Below the pieces are notes generated by a model. That model made no database searches and had not been told where the DNA came from. It saw only the letters and a program-made list of their open reading frames with translations. Shown piece by piece: positions 1 through 6,924 of a DNA stretch of 19,789 bases; positions within the stretch are counted from its first letter, which is position 1; each line of letters opens with the position of its first letter. The position numbers and the translations under genes are program-made. The stretch comes from RGIG1918 sp045536045. GTDB lineage: Bacteria > Cyanobacteriota > Vampirovibrionia > Gastranaerophilales > Gastranaerophilaceae. The stretch spans positions 1 through 19,789 of the forward strand of contig JAZSMU010000097.1 in assembly GCA_045536045.1 (NCBI GenBank), in the 5' to 3' direction.

Positions 1-432
1 AATATTACCTAAAACCTTAGCACCAGCACCAACAGTAACGCCATTTTCAATAGTTGGGTGTCTTTTGCCTGTGTCTTTTCCTGTTCCACCAAGAGTAACT
101 CCTTGATACACAAGAACATCATCTCCAATTATTGTAGTTTCTCCTATAACAACTCCCATTCCATGGTCTATAAAAAACCTTTCGCCAATTGTTGCCCCTG
201 GATGAATTTCAATTCCTGTAAAAAATCTTGCAAGTTGAGAAATTAATCTAGGTAAAAAAGGAATTTTCATTCTGTATAATTTATTTGCAACTCTATACGC
301 TAAAAGTGCATGAAAGCCTTGATATAGAAGAACAATTTCAATTGAACTTTTAACTGCTGGGTCTTTCTCTTTAATTGCTTTAATGTCATCAAGAACTCTT
401 GCAATTCCTCTTTTTATAGAACATTTACTCAT
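1..432 (-). CDS. cysE: Serine O-acetyltransferase CysE (3' end beyond window)
   Basis: CysE acetylates L-serine with acetyl-CoA to give O-acetylserine, the substrate of the cysteine synthase encoded just upstream. The 144 visible codons cover the helical N-terminal part and the start of the left-handed beta-helix. They include the signatures EIHPGATIGERFFIDHG and GVVIGETTIIGDDVLVYQGV, with the His-Pro and Asp-His residues typical of the CysE acetyltransferase site, then GGTGKDTGKRHPTI. The gene starts at ATG 432, giving MSKCSIKRGIARVLDD. This start overlaps the cysK stop by eight bases (ATGAGTAA), so the two genes are probably translationally coupled. The C-terminal tail, which binds CysK in the cysteine synthase complex of other bacteria, lies outside the window, so complex formation and feedback inhibition cannot be judged. 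The identification is strong because of the hexapeptide repeats and the neighbour. Confidence 0.92.
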   Translation of the reverse strand, partial: MSKCSIKRGIARVLDDIKAIKEKDPAVKSSIEIVLLYQGFHALLAYRVANKLYRMKIPFLPRLISQLARFFTGIEIHPGATIGERFFIDHGMGVVIGETTIIGDDVLVYQGVTLGGTGKDTGKRHPTIENGVTVGAGAKVLGNI

Positions 433-1330
433 ATAATTCTCCAGATAAATATCTCTCACCAGAATCTGGCAAAATTCCTATTATCATTTTGTTTTCATAT
501 TTTTTAGATAACATATCTAATGAGCTTAAAACAGCACCACCAGAGTAACCTGTTAAAATTCCCTCTTTTTTTGCAAATTCTCTTGCAGATTTTATTGCAT
601 CATCACCTTTAACAGTGATAATTTCATCAATTAAACTTAAATCTAAAATTTTTGGAACAAAATTTGCACTAATTCCTTGAATTTTATGAGGTGCACTATG
701 CCCTTTTGTTAAAAGTGGGCTTTCATCTGCTTCAATTCCGATAATTTTAACATCTGGCTTTAACTCTTTTAATTTTTTGCTAATTCCAACAATTGTTCCA
801 CCCGTCCCTATTGTTGAAACAACAACATCAACTTTGCCATCAGTTTGTTCAAAAATTTCTTTTGCAGTTCCATTGTAGTGAGCATTTGGATTATCAGGAT
901 TTTCAAATTGTTTTGTTAAATATGAATTTAGATATTTTTCTTGAAGAGAAGAAACGGTATCAAGGCATTCTTGCATGCCACCTTCACGAGATGTTAAAAC
1001 AACTTCAGCACCATAAGCCTTTAAGATTTTTCTTCTTTCAATTGACATACTCTCTGGCATAACAGCAATAAATTTTAAACCTAAAACAGATGAAGCGAGT
1101 GCTATCCCTATGCCCATATTTCCACTTGTTGCCTCAATTATGACGGTGTCTTTATTAATTTCGCCTCTATCTAGAGCTGATTTTAAAATATTATAAGCAG
1201 GTCTATCTTTGATAGATGAAGCAGGATTAAAATATTCTAATTTAACAAATAAATTATCTGAATTTAAAGAATTTATTTTAACAATTGGAGTAGAGCCAAT
1301 GGTTTCTAAAATGTTTGAATATATTTTCAT
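425..1330 (-). CDS. cysK: Cysteine synthase (O-acetylserine sulfhydrylase) CysK
   Basis: This fold-type II PLP enzyme forms L-cysteine from O-acetylserine and sulfide in the cytoplasm. The 301-residue length fits the family (about 300-320). The protein begins with ILETIGSTPIVKIN. The PLP lysine sits in NPASSIKDRPAYNIL, the substrate-binding loop is EATSGNMGIGIA, and the phosphate-binding glycine loop is STIGTGGTIVGISK. GILPDSGERYLS near the C-terminus is typical of CysK/CysM. SIKDRPA is the classical lysine motif. CysK and CysM are hard to separate by eye, but the overlapping cysE downstream favours the CysK role. ATG 1330 follows a TATAAT box by about 30 nt, so cysK-cysE seems to have its own promoter. 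A GAGGA run lies rather far from the start. Confidence 0.93.
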   Translation of the reverse strand: MKIYSNILETIGSTPIVKINSLNSDNLFVKLEYFNPASSIKDRPAYNILKSALDRGEINKDTVIIEATSGNMGIGIALASSVLGLKFIAVMPESMSIERRKILKAYGAEVVLTSREGGMQECLDTVSSLQEKYLNSYLTKQFENPDNPNAHYNGTAKEIFEQTDGKVDVVVSTIGTGGTIVGISKKLKELKPDVKIIGIEADESPLLTKGHSAPHKIQGISANFVPKILDLSLIDEIITVKGDDAIKSAREFAKKEGILTGYSGGAVLSSLDMLSKKYENKMIIGILPDSGERYLSGELYE

Positions 1331-1344
1331 TTTTCTTTTAAAAA

Positions 1345-1388
1345 ATCCTCTTTTAAAGGATTATACCATAAATGAGGACTTTTGAAAT
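1345..1388 (-). promoter_or_regulatory. Probable promoter of cysK-cysE
   Basis: On the minus strand a perfect TATAAT (plus-strand 1360-1365) is preceded by TGG, close to an extended -10 element. A weak TTTCAA lies about 16 bp upstream. Transcription would start near 1352, giving a leader of about 20 nt that contains GAGGA. The site lies between the 50-codon gene and cysK, so it separates the cysteine genes from the hisH unit. Confidence 0.5.
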
Positions 1389-1392
1389 TTTA

Positions 1393-1545
1393 TTAAGCTT
1401 TTTTCTCTTTTATAAACTCGTCTGCCTTAGGATTATATTTTTCTTCAAGAGCAGGAACTTTAATAGGCGACAAATTTGAAGACAAATTTGCATTTATGCC
1501 TTTGTATATCGGATTTGTTGTGTTATTTGTAATAGGTTTTATCAT
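1393..1545 (-). CDS. Small protein (50 aa) with N-terminal YKG motif, unknown function
   Basis: This short reading frame encodes 50 residues, beginning MIKPITNNTTNPIYKGINAN and ending in the charged stretch EEKYNPKADEFIKEKKA. A good ribosome binding site (GGAAGG, seven bases before ATG 1545) and its position 14 bp after the hisH stop support a real gene in the hisH unit. The protein has no signal peptide, membrane helix or cysteine and looks mostly unstructured. Its N-terminus is rich in Asn and Thr and carries Pro-Ile-Tyr-Lys-Gly. That resembles the Asn-Phe-Lys-Gly in the N-terminus of the metallophosphoesterase at 13461 in this window. I recognise no family. It is real with fair probability, given start signal and spacing, but its function is unknown. 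Confidence 0.6.
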   Translation of the reverse strand: MIKPITNNTTNPIYKGINANLSSNLSPIKVPALEEKYNPKADEFIKEKKA

Positions 1546-1559
1546 ATCACACCTTCCAT

Positions 1560-2165
1560 TTACATTTTAAGCCATTTTTTGAAAAATTCAAGCCCAGCAT
1601 CTGCACTTTTTTCTGGATGAAACTGAACAGCAGTAACATTTTTATATTGAATTGAAGCTGTAAAATCAATATGGTAATCTGTTTTTGAAGCAATTATTTC
1701 TTCATTTTCAGGGACAACATAATAAGAATTTACAAAATAATAAAAATCTTCATTTAAGTATGTATTGGCTTTTGTTGTTGTAATTTTATTCCAACCGACT
1801 TGAGGCGTTCTTCCTATTTGAAATTTTTTAACCGAACCTTTAAAAACACCAATTCCATCAACATTCGGTGCTTCTTCGCTACTTTCAAAAAGAACTTGAA
1901 GTCCTAAGCAAATTCCTAAAAATTGTCTACCTAAAGCTATTGCTTCTTTAATTGTTTCAACAAGCCCAAGCTCATTTAATTTTTCCATCGCTTGCCCAAA
2001 ATGTCCTTGTCCTGGAAAAATTATCTTTTCTGCATTTAAAATAGTTTCTTTGTCATTTGTTAAAATAGTTTCATAGCCTAAGGAATGAACAACATTCATA
2101 ATACTTTTAATGTTGCCAGCACCGTAGTCTATAATAACAACTTTATTTTTCAAAGGTGTGTCCAT
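1560..2165 (-). CDS. hisH: Imidazole glycerol phosphate synthase glutaminase subunit HisH
   Basis: HisH hydrolyses glutamine and channels ammonia to HisF, which makes imidazole glycerol phosphate and AICAR in histidine synthesis. The 201-residue length is normal for this class I glutamine amidotransferase. The N-terminus has VIIDYGAGNIKSIMNV and the oxyanion region IIFPGQGHFGQAM. The nucleophile is Cys86 in FLGICLGLQVLFE, and the triad is completed by His183 and Glu185 in QFHPEKSAD. The usual HisH signature YFVHSYY reads YFVNSYY here (Asn145). The start overlaps the end of the aminotransferase gene by 23 bp, so the two are one transcription unit. No hisF or other his gene is in the window, so HisF must come from elsewhere. 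The upstream Shine-Dalgarno is weak, which fits translational coupling. Confidence 0.93.
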   Translation of the reverse strand: MDTPLKNKVVIIDYGAGNIKSIMNVVHSLGYETILTNDKETILNAEKIIFPGQGHFGQAMEKLNELGLVETIKEAIALGRQFLGICLGLQVLFESSEEAPNVDGIGVFKGSVKKFQIGRTPQVGWNKITTTKANTYLNEDFYYFVNSYYVVPENEEIIASKTDYHIDFTASIQYKNVTAVQFHPEKSADAGLEFFKKWLKM

Positions 2166-3381
2166 CTTTTTTCATTCTATTAATAACTTCATCAAGCTCA
2201 GCTTCAGAAGCAACTATGCTTAATCTTACATAACCTTTGCCACATTCGCCAAAAGCAGTTCCTGGAACAATTGTAATTCCTGATGTTTCTAAAACTTCTT
2301 CGCAAAATTCTTCATCAGATTTAAATCTTTTTGGAGTTTCTATCCACAAATAGAATGTTGCTTTTGGAACTTGAACATTAGACCAGCCTAATTCACAAAG
2401 CCCATCAACAAATTTTTCTAATTTCTTTTTGAAGCCAATGTTTGCTTCTTTAATATATTTTTCGCCTTCTTCAGATTTCAATAAATTAGCACCAGCAATT
2501 TGAAGAGCCTTGAAAACTCCTGTATCTAGGCTTGATTTAACTTTGCCAAAAGCTGAAATTGTTTCTCTGTTTCCACAAACCCAACCTAATCTCCAGCCTG
2601 TCATTGCGTATGGTTTTGAGAAAGAATAAAATTCAACTGCAATATCTTTTGCACCTTCGCATTCTAAAATTGAACGTGGTTTATTTGCTTCATCAAAATA
2701 AATGTCGCAATATGCATTATCGTAAATTAATAAAACATCATGTTTTTTGCAAAAATCAACAGCTTTTTGCATATATTCAAATGTACAAGTAGCTCCTAGT
2801 GGGTTGCTTGGATAGTTTAAAATTATTGCACGAAGCTTTTTAGGGTCGTTACCTTCAGAAATAAATTTATCCCAAACTTTGTCTAAGTCTGGCATATAAT
2901 TATCTTCTTTTAAGGTTGGAATACCATAAGATTTTCCACCAGAAACTAAAACCATTTGGCTATATGAAGCATAGCCTGGGTCTGGAGTCCAGATTATTTC
3001 TTTATCTTCATCATTATGATAAGGATTAATAAGTTGCCTTATCATATTTGCAATACCTTCTTTAGAGCCAATTAATGAATGGACTTCATTTTCTGCGTCT
3101 AATTTAACACCAAATCTTTGCTCCATATGATAACAAATTGCTTCTCTTAGTTTCTTTTCGCCTTTTGGTGTTGAATATGTATGAATAGATGGGTCATCTA
3201 AAACGCGTTTTAATTCATCTACAACAAATTGAGGCACCATATCCACAGGAGCACCCATAGCAAGAGATATAGGAGCTCTATTTTTAGCAATTAGTTCATG
3301 CTTAATCTTATCAACATGAGCTCTAATTCTAAACATAATATAAGTTTCAAGATTTCCTAAATATTCATTTGCTACTATCAT
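2143..3381 (-). CDS. LL-diaminopimelate aminotransferase-like class I aminotransferase
   Basis: This is a fold-type I PLP aminotransferase of 412 residues. The PLP Schiff-base lysine is Lys256 in EFYSFSKPYAMTGWRLGW. Asn193 (NYPSNPLGAT), Asp221 and Tyr224 (IYDNAYCDIYF) bind the cofactor, and Arg386 in GYVRLSIV should bind the substrate carboxylate. The segments LIGSKEGIANM, TPDPGYASY, GAKDIAVEF and KSSLDTGVFKALQ match the DapL pattern best. DapL converts tetrahydrodipicolinate to LL-diaminopimelate, a one-step route to lysine and meso-DAP that is known in cyanobacteria and Chlamydia. Because hisH overlaps it, a histidinol-phosphate aminotransferase role is the main alternative, and a broad aspartate or alanine aminotransferase is another. 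The start at ATG 3381 has GAGGA five bases upstream. Confidence 0.75.
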   Translation of the reverse strand: MIVANEYLGNLETYIMFRIRAHVDKIKHELIAKNRAPISLAMGAPVDMVPQFVVDELKRVLDDPSIHTYSTPKGEKKLREAICYHMEQRFGVKLDAENEVHSLIGSKEGIANMIRQLINPYHNDEDKEIIWTPDPGYASYSQMVLVSGGKSYGIPTLKEDNYMPDLDKVWDKFISEGNDPKKLRAIILNYPSNPLGATCTFEYMQKAVDFCKKHDVLLIYDNAYCDIYFDEANKPRSILECEGAKDIAVEFYSFSKPYAMTGWRLGWVCGNRETISAFGKVKSSLDTGVFKALQIAGANLLKSEEGEKYIKEANIGFKKKLEKFVDGLCELGWSNVQVPKATFYLWIETPKRFKSDEEFCEEVLETSGITIVPGTAFGECGKGYVRLSIVASEAELDEVINRMKKDGHTFEK

Positions 3382-3386
3382 TGTTG

Positions 3387-3415
3387 TCCTCAGCTATTAA
3401 CACTAAAAGATTATA
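3387..3415 (-). promoter_or_regulatory. Promoter and RBS of the aminotransferase-hisH unit
   Basis: TTGTATAAT lies on the minus strand, with its TATAAT at plus-strand 3410-3415, followed by a short leader that carries GAGGA at 3387-3391. No convincing -35 hexamer is present. The same nine-base string occurs at the ricT and DUF486 promoters, but here a normal leader with a Shine-Dalgarno follows. Confidence 0.5.
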
Positions 3416-3466
3416 CAACAAAAAGCCAAATTGTAATTATTTTTATTAAGTTTAGTAAATAATCCC

Positions 3467-3488
3467 ATTATTTCTCTTAGAGAATAAT
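3467..3488. promoter_or_regulatory. Inverted repeat upstream of the response regulator, possible operator
   Basis: ATTATTTCTC, a TTA spacer and GAGAATAAT form an inverted repeat with one extra T in the left arm. It lies about 50 bp before the preferred start of the response regulator and about 85 bp from the divergent aminotransferase start. Autoregulation by the NarL-type protein would need such a dyad, but the link is inferred only from position. Confidence 0.3.
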
Positions 3489-3537
3489 GAATATGAATAT
3501 TGCCTTATTTAAAATTTATTTAAATTATGAGGGAAAA

Positions 3538-4200
3538 ATGAAGAAAATTAGAACAGTTATTATAGAAGACCATAAACTATTAAGAGTTGGACTAAAAAGC
3601 CTACTAGAAAAATGCGAAGATATAATTATTACAGGAGAAGCAGAAAATGGGCGTGATGGCTTAGAAAAAGTAAGAGCACAAAGACCAGATGTTGTAATAA
3701 TTGATATTGGTTTAGATGATATTTCAGGTATTGAAGTTGGCAAAAAAATCGCAAACGAATTACCAAGTACGAAAATTATGTTTCTAACTTCTCACACAAA
3801 AGAAACAGAAATTTTAGAAGCTCTAAAACTTGGTGCAAATGCTTATGTTTTAAAAGACATTGAAGATGAAATGCTTGTTATGATTTTAAAGTCTGTTTCT
3901 AAAGGTGCTATGTGGCTTGACCCAAAAATTGTAGATATTGTTCGCAATTCAAGCTGTGGAATTATGCCAAATAAAATGACAAATAGGGCAAGTTTTAAAG
4001 CTCAACATGCTAATTTAACAGAAAGAGAATATGAAGTTTTAAAACTTCTAGTTGATGGTAAATCAAATAGCCAAATTGCAGAAATATTAAGCATTTCAGA
4101 GCACACTTCAAAAGCACATGTGTGTAATATTATTCAAAAACTTGTTGTAGATGACAGAACTCAAGCAGCAGTAAAAGCTATTAAAGAGGGTATTGTTTAG
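3538..4200 (+). CDS. NarL/FixJ-family response regulator
   Basis: This is a two-component transcription factor of 220 residues. An N-terminal receiver domain (about residues 4-122) carries the acidic pair Glu10-Asp11 (VIIEDHKLL), the phosphorylated Asp56 (VVIIDIGLDD), Thr84 (MFLTSHT) and Lys106 (AYVLKDIED). A LuxR-type helix-turn-helix follows, with LTEREYEVLKLLVDGKSNSQIA and SISEHTSKAHVCNIIQKL. I chose ATG 3538 over the upstream ATG 3487. It has GAGGG just before it and it starts the receiver fold at once, while the extra 17 residues look untranslated. No sensor kinase is in the window, so it is an orphan regulator here and its signal and targets are unknown. Its stop codon interlocks with that of the gene on the opposite strand. 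Confidence 0.9.
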   Translation: MKKIRTVIIEDHKLLRVGLKSLLEKCEDIIITGEAENGRDGLEKVRAQRPDVVIIDIGLDDISGIEVGKKIANELPSTKIMFLTSHTKETEILEALKLGANAYVLKDIEDEMLVMILKSVSKGAMWLDPKIVDIVRNSSCGIMPNKMTNRASFKAQHANLTEREYEVLKLLVDGKSNSQIAEILSISEHTSKAHVCNIIQKLVVDDRTQAAVKAIKEGIV

Positions 4201-4826
4201 TAAACATCTAATTGCATAAGTCTAAAAATGCATTTATCAAGCTCTGAAATTAAAATTTTAACTTCATTATCAATGTATGGTTTAGAATATTCGCCTGCAG
4301 TTATATCCATATATTTTGAATATTTATTTCTTTCATATAAAAGATTTCCAAGAATTTTTGCTCTATAAGAAACAGAAGTTACCCAAATATATGAATGGTC
4401 TTTTCCATGACTTGCTCCATATTTTTTGGTTATGTCTTCTGATAACAAACTAATTTCATTAACACGTGCTACATATTTTTGAATATCAATATTTTCAGGG
4501 TTTTCTGATAGGAAATCTTTAAATTTAATTAAAATTGGGCGAATATAAAGCAAATCTTCAACATACGGAGTGTTTTTTGGCTTTTTAATTATCGTTTCCA
4601 TAAAAATTGGGTCGTCAAATGGAGCAGATTTTAAATCGTCAGCATTTTCGGCTTTTTGTGGAGATAATTCTGCCTCAACTTTTGATTTTTGTTTTTTATA
4701 TTCAAAATATTTATTCAAATCTGGCAAAGTGCCTTTATATCCATAGTTTTCATCATCTTTTGCAAATGAAATTGAAAAAAATGATGAAAACAAAATTATT
4801 AAACTAAGGCAGAAAATCTTTTTCAT
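4197..4826 (-). CDS. Exported protein of unknown function (209 aa)
   Basis: I do not recognise the family. The protein begins with a clear secretion signal: Lys-Lys, a hydrophobic core (LSLIILFSSFFSISFA, to about residue 22) and a probable signal peptidase I site before KDDENYG. No lipobox cysteine follows, so it is probably periplasmic. The mature part of about 187 residues is charged and probably helical, with Lys/Glu-rich stretches (EYKKQKSKVEAEL) and many Tyr, Leu and Ile residues. Apart from one cysteine in the signal peptide, the only cysteine is near the C-terminus. The gene has no Shine-Dalgarno; TATAAT sits seven bases before ATG, so the transcript is predicted to be leaderless. Its stop overlaps the convergent response regulator stop by four bases. 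Confidence 0.75.
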   Translation of the reverse strand: MKKIFCLSLIILFSSFFSISFAKDDENYGYKGTLPDLNKYFEYKKQKSKVEAELSPQKAENADDLKSAPFDDPIFMETIIKKPKNTPYVEDLLYIRPILIKFKDFLSENPENIDIQKYVARVNEISLLSEDITKKYGASHGKDHSYIWVTSVSYRAKILGNLLYERNKYSKYMDITAGEYSKPYIDNEVKILISELDKCIFRLMQLDVY

Positions 4827-4833
4827 AAATATT

Positions 4834-4861
4834 ATTATACTTATATATTTTTATAGTTCAA
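4834..4861 (-). promoter_or_regulatory. Leaderless promoter of the exported protein
   Basis: On the minus strand TTGAAC and TATAAT (plus-strand 4834-4839) are separated by 16 bp, a good sigma-70 type match. Only seven bases lie between the TATAAT and the start codon, so transcription should begin at or next to the ATG, leaving no room for a ribosome binding site. Confidence 0.55.
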
Positions 4862-5060
4862 ATCATGTTAAAAAATATAATAAAATACTATAGTTGTAAC
4901 AGTGTTTTTTAAAGCTATAGGCGGAAAACAGGCTCTAGTTGCCCATCTTGGTTGCATGATTTTATTTTTGTGTTATAGTGTTATAGATAATAAGGTTTTA
5001 TTTGCTTAAAAAAATAAGAAAGGAAGCGAAATTTTACCTTTAAAGAAGAAAGAGGATTTT
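4862..5060 (+). other. Long leader of the lytic transglycosylase gene, possibly structured RNA
   Basis: About 200 bases without a gene lie between the divergent exported protein and the transglycosylase. The part around 4913-4965 is richer in G and C than its surroundings and can form small helices, for example TGCCCA pairing with TGG-TT-GCA, followed by a T-rich run. No known riboswitch consensus could be matched by eye. The end holds the ribosome binding site AGAGGA before ATG 5061. Possible -10 elements are TATAAT near 4878 and TACTAT near 4888, but neither has a firm -35. Confidence 0.3.
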
Positions 5061-5585
5061 ATGACAAAAAAGCTAATTAAAATAATGCTTGTATGCCTAA
5101 GCCTTATAGCTATCACCCCTGAAACTTTTGCAAATAGCCAAGTTGAAGTTAAAAAGCAAATCATCACAACTGCAATCAAGGCAGATGTTGACCCTTATGT
5201 TATGTTGAGTATTGCAAAATTAGAATCTAATTTTGACCCAACAAAGAAAAACCGTTCAGGTGCTGTTGGAGTTTTCCAACTTATGCCAAGAACTGCAAAA
5301 TATTTAGGTGTTAATCCTTATGTTGCAAGAGAAAATATTGAGGGTGGAATTAGCTATTACAAACAACTTTACAAAAAATATGGCTCAGTTGACCTAGCGC
5401 TTGCTGCATACAACGCAGGACCTGGAAATGTTCGCAAATATGGTGGTATCCCACCTTTCAAAGAAACAAGAGCATTTGTTTACAAAGTTAAAAAAGAATC
5501 TTCAGCAATGAAATCTGACCCAACAATTAATGCTCACTTCCCAAAAGTTGAAGAAAGTGTTGAAATAGCTGAAGAAACATTGTAA
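5061..5585 (+). CDS. Secreted lytic transglycosylase (SLT/GH23 fold)
   Basis: The enzyme cleaves the beta-1,4 bond between MurNAc and GlcNAc in peptidoglycan and leaves 1,6-anhydro ends. A signal peptide (MTKKLIKIMLVCLSLIAITP, cut near residue 24) directs it to the envelope. The catalytic Glu55 is in LSIAKLESNFDPTKKN, followed by SGAVGVFQLMPRTAKYLG, a segment matching GGISYYKQLYKKYG, and ALAAYNAGPGNVRKYGG, all hallmarks of the Slt/MltE-type domain. At 174 residues it is a compact single-domain form with a short acidic tail and no cell-wall-binding repeats. A strong AGAGGA site precedes the ATG. It appears to be transcribed alone from a long leader and ends at a hairpin terminator. Its role in cell-wall turnover is inferred from the family. 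Confidence 0.93.
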   Translation: MTKKLIKIMLVCLSLIAITPETFANSQVEVKKQIITTAIKADVDPYVMLSIAKLESNFDPTKKNRSGAVGVFQLMPRTAKYLGVNPYVARENIEGGISYYKQLYKKYGSVDLALAAYNAGPGNVRKYGGIPPFKETRAFVYKVKKESSAMKSDPTINAHFPKVEESVEIAEETL

Positions 5586-5603
5586 TTTCAAAATTTTGTT
5601 TTA

Positions 5604-5633
5604 AAAAAAGCGTCCTTTTAAAGGACGCTTTTT
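5604..5633. terminator. Bidirectional intrinsic terminator between the transglycosylase gene and pgk
   Basis: A perfect hairpin (GCGTCCTTT, then AAAGGACGC) is flanked by an A-run on the left and a T-run on the right. It can therefore end transcription from either side. It lies 18 bp after the plus-strand gene and 17 bp after the pgk stop on the minus strand. Confidence 0.92.
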
Positions 5634-5650
5634 GCTATTAAGAATTAATC

Positions 5651-6850
5651 TTATTTGTCATTCAATGCAGCAACGCCTGGAAGAGTTTTTCCTTCAATAA
5701 ATTCTAGAGAAGCTCCACCACCTGTTGAAACGTGTGAGAAATCAGCATTTTTATAGCCATATTTCTTAACTGCAGCAACTGTATCGCCACCACCTAAAAC
5801 AGTAACAGCGCCTGTTTTAGTAACTTCATAAACTGCTTTTGCAACTTCTCTTGTGCCGTTTGTAAATTTTTCAATTTCAAATGCACCAACAGGTCCGTTC
5901 CAAAGAATTGTTTTAGAAGCTTTGATAGTTTCTTCAAATGCTTTAATAGATTCAGGACCAGCATCTACACCTTCAAAACCATCTGGAATTTCAGCAACTG
6001 GAACAACTTTTACATTAGCATCATTTGAAAAATCATCAGCAACTAATACATCTGTTGCCATAACTAGGTTAACACCTTTTTCTTGTGCTTTCTTTTGAAT
6101 AGCAAGAGCAACATCCATTTGGTCATCTTCGCAAATTGAAGAACCAATTTTGCCACCATTTGCTTTAACAAATGTATATGCCATGCCACCACCAATAATT
6201 AGGTTATCAACTTTGTCTAATAAATTTTCTAAAACGCCAATTTTAGAAGAAATTTTAGCACCACCAACAATAGCAGTGAATGGTCTAGCTGGATTTTCTA
6301 AAAGACCACCAAGTGCTGATAATTCTTTTTCCATTAATAAGCCACTAACTGCAGTTGGCAAAATTTCAGCAACGCCAGCAGTTGATGAGTGTGCTCTGTG
6401 AGCTGCACCAAATGCATCATTTACATAAATATCGCCTAATTTAGCTAATTTAGCAGAAAAATCAGGGTCGCATTTTGTTTCTTCACCATAGAAACGAACG
6501 TTTTCTAAAAGTGCAATTTGACCTTCTTTTAAAGATTTAACAATTGCTTGAGGGATTTCTCCTATACAATCTGAAACGAATGTAACTTCTTCGCCTAAAA
6601 GTTCAGAAAGTCTTTTACCAACAGGCTCTAAGCTAAATTCAAGATTTCTTTCGCCTTTTGGACGTCCTAAGTGAGCTAAAAGAACAATTTTTAAGCCCAA
6701 TTCTTGCATTTTTCTAATTGTTGGAATAATAGCTGTTAAACGTGTGTCGTCTGTAACAACTTTTTCTGCGTTTAAAGGAGCATTAATATCAACTCTAACA
6801 AGAGCTATTTTGCCTTTAACGTCAACTAAATCATTGATAGATTTTTTCAT
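5651..6850 (-). CDS. pgk: Phosphoglycerate kinase
   Basis: Pgk transfers phosphate from 1,3-bisphosphoglycerate to ADP in glycolysis. The 399 residues match the bacterial family. The substrate-binding N-terminal domain has ALVRVDINAPLNAEK, LAHLGRPKGERN, VRFYGEE and VNDAFGAAHRAHSSTAG. The nucleotide-binding half has AIVGGAKISSKIGVLENL, WNGPVGAFE and VLGGGDTVAAVKKYG with STGGGASLEF. ATG 6850 is the start: it has GAGGAT and AGGAC upstream, and the family's N-terminus begins just there, while the extra 18 residues of the longer frame are upstream DNA. It follows the lpd-like gene at about 75 bp, and a TATAAT lies in that gap. It can thus be read both from its own promoter and by read-through from ricT-rsfS. 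It ends at the shared hairpin. Confidence 0.97.
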   Translation of the reverse strand: MKKSINDLVDVKGKIALVRVDINAPLNAEKVVTDDTRLTAIIPTIRKMQELGLKIVLLAHLGRPKGERNLEFSLEPVGKRLSELLGEEVTFVSDCIGEIPQAIVKSLKEGQIALLENVRFYGEETKCDPDFSAKLAKLGDIYVNDAFGAAHRAHSSTAGVAEILPTAVSGLLMEKELSALGGLLENPARPFTAIVGGAKISSKIGVLENLLDKVDNLIIGGGMAYTFVKANGGKIGSSICEDDQMDVALAIQKKAQEKGVNLVMATDVLVADDFSNDANVKVVPVAEIPDGFEGVDAGPESIKAFEETIKASKTILWNGPVGAFEIEKFTNGTREVAKAVYEVTKTGAVTVLGGGDTVAAVKKYGYKNADFSHVSTGGGASLEFIEGKTLPGVAALNDK

Positions 6851-6892
6851 TTTTGTCCTATCCTCTTTAACTAATACGATTTTATAAAATTG

Positions 6893-6921
6893 ATTATAGA
6901 GCAAAAATGATAATTTTAAAA
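6893..6921 (-). promoter_or_regulatory. Probable internal promoter of pgk
   Basis: TATAAT on the minus strand (plus-strand 6893-6898) with a weak TTTTAA 17 bp upstream lies between the stop of the lpd-like gene and pgk. The leader would be about 35 nt and includes the GAGGAT ribosome site. There is no terminator before it, so read-through from the upstream operon is also expected. Confidence 0.5.
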
Positions 6922-6924
6922 GCT

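Noticed and set aside
58..246. Plus-strand 62-codon frame at the left end
   Set aside because: Antisense to cysE, whose hexapeptide repeats are clear on the minus strand.
793..1062. Plus-strand 89-codon frame inside cysK
   Set aside because: It is antisense to a well-conserved enzyme gene, with low-complexity His/Leu/Gln content and no ribosome site.
3487..3537. Longer N-terminus for the response regulator
   Set aside because: The extension has no family match and no ribosome site, whereas ATG 3538 has GAGGG and starts the receiver domain.
4900..4970. SRP RNA, GEMM or ydaO riboswitch in the transglycosylase leader
   Set aside because: The conserved core sequences of these RNAs are absent; only weak hairpins remain.
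5853..6401. Two plus-strand frames inside pgk
   Set aside because: Both are antisense to conserved pgk motifs and have proline/serine-rich shadow composition.
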